Shown one piece after another: positions 50,401-62,400 of a stretch of 64,000 nucleotides of DNA. Numbering within the stretch: position 1 is the first letter of the stretch; each line of letters starts with the position of its first letter. The notes under the pieces are model-generated. The model was not told the DNA's origin. It saw nothing but the letters and a program-made list of their open reading frames with translations, and searched no databases. The stretch is from Holothuria scabra (lineage: Eukaryota > Echinodermata > Holothuroidea > Aspidochirotida > Holothuriidae). The DNA lies in assembly GCA_037179385.1 (NCBI GenBank), contig CM074193.1, positions 7,957,547 through 8,021,546 of the forward strand, in the 5' to 3' direction. Both the position numbers and the translations under genes were made by a program.

Positions 50401-53400
50401 CAATGCAAATTTCACTGAAAAGCTTAGAATAAATACCCCTCTCACATATCAAAACTTGAAAGGACCTTAAACCATTCTTTTAAACCGTACAATTTCAATG
50501 CCAGAAAAAGACACTGGGTTATGATCAATGAAAAATTACATTCTTTTGAGTTTAACTAAGCTCAGTTTAGTAAAGCAAATTTTATTATGAGATTAGAAAA
50601 AGGGTGTATATGTATCTAGATGAAGTGTGGTTTTGGTGTTTATGTCAAGCTCTAGTTAGACCTCATTTGGAATATGATGCTTGTGTTTGGAACCCTCACC
50701 TGAAAGAAATATTGATTTATCAAAGACTTGCACTGAAACTCTTTTCATCCCTAAAAGGTTTATAATATCAAGATAGATTGCATGAGTTGCATTTACCTAC
50801 CCTTTATTACAAAAGGTTTAGGGGAGACATGACTGAGGTTTTTAAAATAATTTGTGATATTTATGACATTTCATAATGTTACCTTTACCATGCATTAGTA
50901 CAAGGAGAGATATTTCAAAAGGTCACTTTTTTAAACATTGTCAGTCACATTTAAAGAATTTTTTTAAAGAAATAGAGACTTCCAGCTAAAGTTGTTTACC
51001 CTTGAAAAAAGACTTGACCAATTTGGGGATATGATATTTGATTTTGAAGTTAGTCAGCATTCATATATTTTACAGTCTGTTGACAAGGTTCAGTCTGTAA
51101 CTGTGTTTCTGAAATTTGATACAGACATAGAGGATTGTAAACTCTGAAATCCATATCATTTCATATATCATATATCATATATCATGTGTCATATATCATA
51201 CCGTACCTCATACCGTACCCCATACCGTACCCCATACCGTACCCCATACCGAACCCCATACCGTACCGTACCGTATCGTATCATATCGTACCATATCGTA
51301 CCATACCGTATCATACCGTACCATACCGTACCATACCGTACCATACCGTACCATACCGTACCATACCGTACCATACCATACCATACCATATCATATCAAA
51401 TCATATCATATATCATTAAGTCAACACAATACACAGAAAGGCACCTGGTAAACCTTTTCTTCCTTTTATTCACAAAAGCAGAATTTATTGTACCAACTAT
51501 TTTTTTAGCAGAAGTATGCTTATCATGGTAAACAAAACACTGAATATTGATTAAAAACTTTAATTGGCAGGGGAAGCTTTCTGCTCAAAATGGCTGGAGC
51601 TTTGACTGATATTTAAAGTGAAGGTCAAGCAATTCATCATGATATGTGACACACGTTACTTGCAACCTGTATGTCAATTTATTAAAAACAAAGACTTAAA
51701 CCTGATGACACAAAATTTCAAAATCCCAATTCTTAAAGGGATAATCATCAGAGGTTGTGTTTGCAAGTTTTTTACCATAATTCTGCACCACAGTGGTACA
51801 CTGAGTTAAAACTAACAACAAAATACCTGTCATTACAGTCGAACAATGTGATTAGTAAAAATGAAAAGTACACTTTCCTTGTGAACAAACATGGAATATT
51901 TTCACCATGACTGAAAGGATATTAATAAATCCTCATTCAACAGTTACTGAGAGGTTATAGCTTTGCTATTATTTTTTCCAGACGATGATTGCAATGATGA
52001 CATAGGTAAGAAGGAGGCAATGAGCAGGGAGACAGACTTAAAGGGCAGGGGCAGTCACCCCAACTTGAAGCAGTGTAGTATACTGTGTAGTTCCATGACT
52101 GGCTGCTGAGAGTCATGTGACAGCATTTTTACTCCTCAAATGAGAAATTCACTGGAGGTTACTGCCAGGTTTACCTTTCATATGTTATATTGAAAAAATA
52201 AAATATTATGAGAGATTCTTTGAACAGAAATGGGATGAGACTTGTAATATTTAGCTGTTGCTTCAAAACAAGTTTGGGGGTACTGATCTTGACCTTTAAT
52301 GTTTCTTCTCATCTGAAAGACATTTTCAATTTCTCTACATTTTCTTAAAACTTCAGATTAGATAGAAAAATCAAGGTGCTGGAATTAAAGCTAGCTTTTC
52401 TCTCCCAAACAATGATTACCCCTTTAACCCAACATCACCAACCCCTTCAAAATTAACTTACCAAGAGTGGTAACTTCAATAGTGTCTTCTGCGGGTATAT
52501 CCTGATTTTCATACCAGAATTCTGAAATGAACTGAGCTTGAAGGCGAATCCTATATTTACTGTATGGTCTCAGAGCATCGGATGTGCCAAGGTATTGCTC
52601 ATAAATCATAGATTCTTCTTCTATTTCTTGCTCAGGTCCTCTTGTCCACTCTGTTTCCTCTGGTTGCTAATTAGGAAAGATAACAGTATATGAACTTTCT
52701 CATCAATTACATTTCTAAAATAATAATAATAATTAAGCATCTTTTTAGACACATAAATGTTAAAAACATCTCCATGCGCTTTACAGAGAAGAAAACATAC
52801 AATCAATTATATGACAAAAATATGACACAGGTTTTCTTGGATAATTGAGCTATGGGACATCCAAAAAATTAAACAAAGAGAAATTTTTTTAGACTTTTTA
52901 ATAAAGTTACAATGTGCAAAGTTAAGGGCCCATGAGGCATTTTGCTGGCTAGCATGCTTTCTCAAACTGTCTTACAAAGCACATCAAACTATCAAACTGA
53001 TCATCTTTCTCATCTCCCTTCCATACAAGAACAATTGTTCATTGAAGTATCCACACAGACTGGGACAACTGAGCCAAACATAAATACAAATAAAGTTTGA
53101 CTTTAATATACTTTTTGCATGCTCAAGATGAAAGTTAAAACATGAAGTGATTTGAGAAATATGGCAATAAATTATATTTGAGAGCATCCAAGGGTTGGCA
53201 ACATGAAATTTCTAAAGATTGTAAAAAACCTGATTAAATCTTCAAGAATCCAACAATCATGCTCAACTGACCTCTGTGATCTGTGAATCTATGAATCTAT
53301 GTTCCAACTGATAAATTTGAATGCTGCCATCTTCTGGTGATATCCATGTAACTTTTATTGTGTAAGGTGTTTCGCTCACAGCTTCTATCATTCCTGGTTT

Positions 53401-56400
53401 TTCAAATGTGATTCCACTTATTTCCTCAGATTCTCCTTGCAACTGTCGATCTTCTTCTCGGGCATTAGTGTGCATTACATATACCTGCCAATGACATTCA
53501 GATTATTTTTTCATTTTACTGGTTGGTTGGAACTGTATGAGAAAGATTAACATGCATAATAAAAAGACAATTTTTATATCTTAAATACAGGGATAAACTT
53601 GAGACTTCAGCAAAAAAAAAAAAAAAACGAGCCTGAGACATCTAAAAAAAGAGGAAATTGAGAAGCAGGCACTAGGGCAAGGGGTCCAGGGGAGAACTTA
53701 AGGGCCCCTAATGGCATTGATATCATTTTAATATGGACATCTGACTGGATAGAACTCTGAGGGCTGTTTGTATCAGTTCAATACCTGAGATTTATGATAC
53801 ATTTATTAAAAGAAATTTTTGGGGTACTTGACTTGACAAAAAGAGGAAATTTCCTCTAAAGAGAGGAAGTATCTCATGCCTGTAAATAACATTCCACTTC
53901 CAAATTAAATACCTGTTCTTTTGTGGGGAGCTACTCATGACAGACCAGTGTGATTCAGAGGTCTTATGCTTAAAAGTTTGGTCTGCTTAATCTTTTTGTT
54001 GTCCTTTTGAGGATCTTATTCCATGAGGGAACAGCACTTGTTCAGGAGTAATTGTTTGGAATTGGTGCTGGCTGTCGCCAGAGAGTGGATTGGGCTTAGA
54101 ACACTTTTTTATAGGAAAGAAACATTGAACCATAAATCCACATACAAAGAACTTATCTCGCACATACTTAATAATTCATAAACAATGTGTCATGTTGCTT
54201 TATTATTCAGTTTATGTATGTATATCAATTCCAATTTCCTTGTCACCTTTAAATATATTCCATCTTAAAATTTGTCACCCATAAATATGTGTTTCCTCAA
54301 AATGTGAAGGGCAAGAGTTGGGCATTATAAGTACGTCATCTACTGTTTCAAAAGCTCACAGGCAATAGTGAGGAATGCCGCTGTAAGTTGGAGGTGAGGA
54401 AGGATTAAAAACCAGTCGGCTTTATGATTCCTTGTCTATTTCGATCTGACGATTCAATTGGTACTTCAATTGGTTATTTAGTTAAATAGATGTGGTGCAC
54501 TGTCTTGTTTTCCCTATCCCATTGCTTATGCTGAGCAAAAAGTCCAATGGCAGTAGGTTCTATTAGACACACTGTACTGTGGCACAAGAATCAAAACACT
54601 AATGTATTGAGGTATTTAATTCTGTGGCAAACAGACAAGACGAAATGAAGGGTTCTAACTGTATCTACGATATTTTTCAAAGGATTAAATATGAGTCTTT
54701 GGCCAAAATGGCCTCAGATTTTTGCCTTCCTGGGAAATGTTAATAATCATTTTTTTTCTTTTGTTGAAGATAAAACTACAAGGTGCTAAAATTTATGACA
54801 GCAGATTTGTTCATTTGAGACAGTTACCAGTTAGCAGTTAACATGGTCAATTTTTTAAATATATGACCAAAATGGTGTGCTACAAAAAATTTTCATACAA
54901 CTGTGTGGCAGGTAAATAGGGGACAACACTACAATATATGCTTCGCTTGGTTTCATTCTATGTGATCTGCATAAAACACATGTTTGCAATAATTTCTTTC
55001 TCTCAACATTGCAAATCTATAAACCAAATTTGAAAAAAGGAAATAAATAACTGCCATGCTGCGACACCATGATTACAAGCCATTCAGGTCTGTAGCCTGG
55101 CAAGGGGCTGAAGGGGAAGAAATGTCTAGGGGAGTTTTTATCAGGGGAACAAATGAGCAAATGTGATAAAAGCAAAATTTACTCTCTACGAGGCAAAAAA
55201 GATTACAAACTGAAGCCAATTACAAAGTTTCGCAGTTTGAACTCTGGTACCATGTCCTCAAATGACCTTTGACCTGAACAAAAAACAATAGTGTTCTTCT
55301 TCTGCACAAGACAAATCTATACATGAAATATGAAGTGTTTGGCACTGCTATCTTGAGATAAACCATGCTATTTTCAAGGTTTTGGCAATTTCATTGGTGA
55401 CCTCAAATGGCCTTTGACCTTCACCAAAAACAATAGGGTTCTTCCTGTCAACATGAAAAATCTATATACCAAATATGAAAAGAGTTGGTCACACCTAAAC
55501 TGAGATATCCTATTTACAAAGTTTTCATTTTTTACCTCTGGTGACCTGAAATGATCTTTGACTTCCACCACAAAGTAAAGGGTTTCTTCCCCTCACCATG
55601 ACAAATCTACATACCAAATATGAAAATTTTCCAACCTTTCTACCTTGACATATTGCATTACAAGCAGTCTAACAGAAAAAAAACACACACGCACACCACA
55701 TCACCATTGCATAAGTAACAGAGTAGAGAAAACAAGCCAGTGAGCTACAAACGGAAAAAAAAGGACGTGGCCTGCTCCACTTAAACCAATAGGTTGGAAA
55801 CTGGCCATAAAACTCTATCTAACTAGCTTACTAACACATCACCATCGCATAGATTCATTCATTAACCTATGGCAAGGAATCAAAAACATGCAACTAGCTA
55901 ATTTTTCAAAGACTTGGTATCTTCGTAATTTATACTCACAGATAAAACGTACCTGAACAGTATACTCAGTTTCCTGCTCCAAATCTCTGGCTATATAACT
56001 TGTGCCTTGGGTTGTAAATGTCCGGTCACTGACCTCAACACTGTACTCTAACGTATCACTTGGTCCATTCAGTTCAGCTGGCTCCAACCAAGAAATTAAA
56101 GCTTGACTTGCAGTCTGAGATTCAAAGGTAACATTTCGAGGTGCTGACGGAACTAAAAATAAAAAAAAATGATGTTATTCTCTCTTTAGAGAAAACAAAG
56201 AAATAAAGTATTTAAAGGAAAAACTCAGCCAACCCAAATTAATTTTGAAATAACAGCCTAATCTCAGAATTTTCTTCTTATTTCTCTTCCAAATATCATA
56301 ATATATAATTCAAGCAGCAACTTCTAGTAATATTCATAATTAAGGAGAGAAATATTGCCATGGGATTCTCAAGAGCAATCCATGAATAGCTTAGTCAACC

Positions 56401-59400
56401 CTTAAGTTGGGTGACATGCCGTCACAGAGCCCATTACTGAAATGCTGCACCTCCTGAAAACTCAAAATCCCGTCGAGTGGCTGTCTCGACGGGATTTTGG
56501 ACATTGTTTATTAGAGCATGAGTCATCATCTCACACCTTGCTTCCTCACTCCTCTCTATCTTGTACTAATCCTGAAGGCTGAACAGTGGTACATAATCTC
56601 AAACAATTGATTCAATAAACAGTTAGCAGCAAGTAGTTCCAGTATATTGTTAGTAAGGAAGTTGTGGTCAATGGGGACTAATTGGGAGCTTGTTTGCTCA
56701 ATAGATTAAGCAGAAATAACAACTCTGGAGATAGGTGAAGAGAGCCACAGATAGTGCTGCACTTCTATAAGTTCTATAAGCACCTTTAATCCCCTACTCC
56801 ATATTAGGGAGAGAGGTAGGCTTTGTGGGGGAATTATTTTAAAGAATGGCAACATCTTTAAAAGCAGCACCCTCGAACACTTCAAAAACATGCATGACTG
56901 AAACTTCATAATTGATTGATTCAGTTTGATTAACCTCAATTCAAACCACACTCTCCTAATTTATTCTACTTTGATAGGTCCCTGTTTGGTAAAATGAAAC
57001 ATAAACTACTCAGCAGAATGTGGCCTAGAGATATTAAACAATAATTTCTTTTTCTTAATTTATGGAGAAGCTTGAAGTAAACAAAGCTGGGAGAATTTTC
57101 ACGGCGTGGGATGAAAAACTTGGGACTTCTTATTTCAAACCAGGATTCATACATGAGCCATCTTGTGAAGTAGTGACTGCAACCTATTGATATTTCATGT
57201 TCATGTTAACGAACTAATTAACGTTGGCCTTTGATGTCAGTGGTTTTAAAATGCTAAGAGACCATGAGAAAATAGGAAAAGCCTGTCTGATTCATTAATT
57301 ACAACTCCATGTTAGGTTGCTAACCAACTCCACAATTTAGATAAAATTTGGTTATTTTTGGAGCCATTTTGTATCCATGTGAAAACCATAGATTGCTCTT
57401 GTATGAAATCACATGACGGTGCGGCTCGGTTACTTGCCGTTTGGTCTACCCCCAGAAAATAAAATGATATTCCAGGTGTCACATGATCAACGAAGACACC
57501 AAATCTGACTTCGCTATCTCCAAAAACACAAAATCAAGACACCAAATCACATGATTTTGTGTTTTCAGAGATAGCGAAGGCACATTTGGTGTCTTCGTTG
57601 ATCACGTGACACCCGGAATATCGTTTCATTTTCCAGGGGTAGACCAAACGACAAGTAACTGAGCTGCACGCGTAATGCACACCATCTTTATTTTGACTCA
57701 GGGAAACTGAAGCACCAAACCATCCTGTTGCTAGGCTTCAAATGCCACATACTGTAAATGTAGGTAACTTGTAGAATACTATGAATGCAAAAAAATTTGT
57801 TCAGATATGACTTACTTCCAACCCAAGTTGTGTAGTTCACTTGCTCACTAGTGACAGGTTGAAGATTACTTGAAGCATCAGTGGAGGTATACATATTGCT
57901 AGCTCGAACAAACATACAGTAACCCGTGTAAGGCTCCAAACCATCTATTGTAGCTGAAGTACCTACGGTAGAAGTCTGTAGAAAAGAAATAGGAAGATAA
58001 AGAAACAAAAAGAATACTTTCCTTGAATAAATAAGCTTCATACTCTTCCATTTCATTTTTTTATGAGACTTGATTTCTTTTCATCTATTTTGATATTAAT
58101 CTAAACTACAGTTGCTCCATGTAATATGTTGAAAGAAAAACAAAATACATGGTCTAAGCTTTATAAAGAATAATATAAACATTCCTTTAAGCAGAGTTCT
58201 TGCACCTTTAATAAAAAAATTAAAATTTCAAGACATTACCATGACTATTTCATGACCTTAACATGACTATTTCATAACCAACCCAAGATTTGAGGAACTT
58301 TAATGGTGCAAATATGGTGACAAATAAACAGGTAAATTTATTTACTTGTAAAAAATTAAAAGACTAATCCCAGCTAAATTTCATGACCTACCAATGACTT
58401 CTCTTATTTTTATAAAATTCCATAACTTTTCCAGGTCTGGAAAATGCAAATAAAATTTCATGACTTTTCCAGGCTGTGGAAACCCTGTGTAAAGATTTGA
58501 AAGCTTTCAATTCCCGCAGCAATCAGCAGGGTTTACACTCAAATAACTTTAATAGTTAACTTCAAAAGTTACTTATCGGAAAGCTGTGCCCAAGCGTTGT
58601 TACTGGCAGCTAGAAATTTGTGTAATTTGTAAACAATAGATCAACAGTTTAGTGTTGGTGTGTTCAGAGATTGATGAGGGTTTTGCTGCCAGAGTTATAT
58701 AACCTGAACAAGCATGTGGCATACATCTGCATTGTCTATAGAATAAATCAGAGGATTCACTCTGAGTCTTTTAGAGGAATCTTAATGTCATGGATAGTGA
58801 TAAATGGGAAGTGTACAGAGGGAATACAACAAAAAGTAGAATCTTATTTTTGCATTCCATACATACGTAAAGCAAAGACTACTTAAGTAAAATGAACTTA
58901 GGCTGTACCTACTTGAAGAACAACAAATAGTGATAAAGGAAGATGAAAATCAAGTTTTCCATGACACATATTTTATGGAACATTTACAGTTTTTGCAGTT
59001 ATTTAAAACTGTGAACTACTGATGACTTCTCAGGACAACAGACCATTTTTGTGAAATTTAAGTACTTTTCAGTCATGAATTTTGATGGGTCAAAAACAAA
59101 GCACCTTTCAGGTTTTTTCAGGACCTGTATGAGCCCTATAGATCAAATATTTTATAAGCAATCAATGTGTCAACAACCAGAGTTGTATAATATCTACAGC
59201 TGAAATAGACAACTACACAAGATTGTAAAAGCATTCTTACAAAATCTTTGGCATTCATTGAAAAAGTGAAAAGGATCACAGTGCTCCCCAATGACCTGTT
59301 TTAATAGATGATTTCAAAATTAACATCTGCTCATGCATACGTGACCTTTCTGTTCAGGTCAACTCGTAACAAAGTATCTGAGCTCTGCGCCAGTTGCATG

Positions 59401-62400
59401 TAGCGCACTGTTTTACATGTGTTCACTGCTGATGGCGGGATGTACACATACGTAAAAGTGTTACCCTTTGACCTTTGACCTATTGCACAATCCTGTTCCA
59501 GAAAGAAACTTCCAACTACTGAGGCAGCTTTGTGATATTCTGCACTAACAATCACTATTAATTAAGGGAATAGTTTTGCTGTTAATCACAGGGCAATAGG
59601 CAAATACCAAAAATGACAATTAAGCAATCTAAGTACAGTCTTCCTCTACTAAAAAAACAACGGTTGTCACTGGATAGAAGAGACAGCTACCAAATAGTAC
59701 CACTGTAGCTTACCTCTCAGCAAACTTAATAATTGTAACTAATCTGTTACGTATGAGGTTTTACGCAGGTCAGTTTTTAACCAATTGGGCTAAATGGTTA
59801 TACATAAGTGATCTACTGGCCAACAGTACAGTACATGTATACGTTTACCATTACATTTGCACTGGTCTTTGCTAACACTTGAAAGATGCATCAAAATTTG
59901 TGCAGAAGATATATTAAGTTTGACTGAATATTACAAACTCAAGAAGACATTAACTTCCTGCTTTTCTTGGTCCAAAACAAAGAAATTTTGGTGTTAGTTC
60001 CTAAAGAGTCACCAAAAATTTTAATGATGTTATCTCCATAAAGGGGAAACTGCTCTGTCTTCTTACTATTATGGGTAGATGAGGCCTTTAGTTCTCCTTC
60101 ATACATCAAATTTTGCATGTTGAATTGTCTATAGTTTCAAAGATTTGCTGCAAAGTCCAACCTTTTATCCTTGCTCCTCTTGAATTAAAGAAACCACTCA
60201 AACTGAAAATGTTATATTAATAACTAGCAGTAGCAGCTTTACTAGTACCTTCAGTTACAACTACAGAAACAGTAACAGCTACAGTAGTACCTTCAACTGA
60301 AACTGTAACATCACCCACTGCTACAGAAGCACAAACATTTGCAACTGAAGAAATACCTTAAGGAGCATGTTCACTTACAATGTAGCTACAGTAAGGGTTT
60401 TAGAAATTACAAATAAAAGCTATATCAATAGCTACGAGTGCTCATTCTATTTTATTCCATATAAATATATAGACATATTTAACAACAAATAACAGAAAAT
60501 ATAAACAGAGAACATGGCATAGCCTGCAAAAGCTTTGAAAAAGCTTGTTTCTAATGAGATACCCTTATATGAAGTAAATTTGATCAATAAAACTCAAAAA
60601 TACAAACGATAACACGGTAAAAATTAAACCTAAAGTATAGAAACAGCTTTGAGGCTTGAATCAATTTGCTGGTTTTACTCACATAGTCATTACATGTCAC
60701 ACTACAGTTGCCTTCCTGTATGGCACTGTAACATATGGTGTATGTAGGGGTAGCAAGACTCACTGACCCACAGGCAGACAATGTTGATACTGGTGTCAGC
60801 TGTAACTGTAATCGATCCTTGTATGCACCATTCTCCTTCAATTCTGGTGCCATGACTGGATCAGCTGGGATAAGACACTCAGGGGCTGCAACAAATGTTA
60901 GTAATACTTGTTGTCCAATTACAAATTACAACTTTCAAGTGAAATGGTCAATTACATTGATTCTCATAATTAACTGTATAATAAGAACAAGGTTTAGAAA
61001 CTTTTCAATCTCATTTCACACAAATTACTGAAAATGAAAAAAGGTTGCTGTCAAGTTAAATCATATTTAAAAATCATCTTGTAAATTTTAAAGGAGTAGC
61101 AACGACATGGAAACCACAAACCCCATATTCCACACAGTAGATTTCATGGAATCAGTGGCATACCTAAGAAGGGTTGAGGGGGATTAGGGGTAAAATTCCC
61201 CACCACAGGAGATTTATAGAAGCATATGATTCCAAACAAGGAAATCACCATGAAATGATGAAGCTCTAGCAAATATCCACCTCCCCCCTTTTCACAAACA
61301 CAAAATTACTTCTGGCTATGCTACTACTGAAAGAGAATTCCCTCACCTGGAAAAGGTTGTAACTGGTCACCAACTGAGATAAATACCGTCTCTGAAGAAT
61401 CAGTAATCTCAAATTCAAGCCCCGTTACTTTGTTGATACTAGCAAGTTTTCCTGATGACTCATCTATCCAGTAAACTTTAACATGATCCACAGTCATTGA
61501 TGATGCTGGTAGAGCTGAAATTAAATCAAAATACTCACATCATACACAGTGCAGGGAATTTATCTTCAAAAGGTTTAAAAATGATTAGTTAACCTCTGAA
61601 CAACACAACATCAGTTTGCCATTAATTTTCATGCATTAAAAGTGTTTAGGATTCATTGGGCTTGAATACATCACAGCATTGCAACTTGGAAATCAAGACA
61701 CTTTCATTATATTTACAGTTAACTACAAGACAGTAGAAACCTGCAATCTTATTTTCTTCAATACCTGCATCACTTCTCCTTGCCTTAACCATACTGCTTT
61801 CACTTTTTTTCTTCAATTACTTTCAAGATATTTTTCTCATGAATTTCACTTTTTTAAGGTTTCTTTAGAGAGCCTGATGGGCTACTGGCTATGACATCAG
61901 ACTTTCAATCCAAGGATTGCTGGTTTGAGTCCTGCCAGGTTCATTACGTTGTAAGCAAAGCGCATTTCCTCAGTTGCTTCTCTTCATCCAAGGGTTAAAC
62001 GGATACCTGTGAGGTAACTTGCATCAACTTGGCACTGGTTTAGCTGTAGGCTTTCTTTTAAAGGGATTGCTTCTAGAATGGGTAAATGCTGATTAGAGGT
62101 AATACTTGTGTGAAGCACTCTAAGGAAATAGAGCTTTGTAAAAACCAGATGTTATTTTAATGAATTTACCCTGTGCATCACTATAGAACCAGTAGCTAAC
62201 TTGCAGGGTGGGGTCCAAGGGTCCATATACCTGCCACATATGTCTACTACTCTGTCTTCTATAGACAGTTAGTCAGATGGAGTTTTACGGCCCAGCTTCC
62301 AACCTATTGGTTCAAGTTGAGCCAGCCACAGCCTTTTTTCCAGTTGTGGCTCACCGGCTTGTTTTCCCTACTCCATTGCTTATGCAGAACATCATGCACA

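Larger units (their letters stand above)
54426..55890 (+). mobile_element. HINE-like element, subfamily 1, older copy
   Basis: 5' GATTCCTTG at 54426, DR1-like boxes at 55263 (exact), 55408 and 55552 (periods 145 and 144), a short CA stretch at 55681, and the conserved ACCATCGCATAGATTC at 55841 followed by GGCAAGGAATCAAAAACA. The stem-loop is degraded on its left arm. Two SINE fragments are nested inside. Confidence 0.7.

Noticed and set aside
51184..51531. 115-codon + frame and overlapping frames of Tyr-Arg-Thr-Pro repeats
   Set aside because: Direct translation of the CCGTA/CCATA microsatellite, open in several frames.
60220..60360. Thr-rich mucin-like + frame
   Set aside because: Only ~40 codons of low-complexity ACA/ACT repeats, antisense to ROS1 and without splice support.
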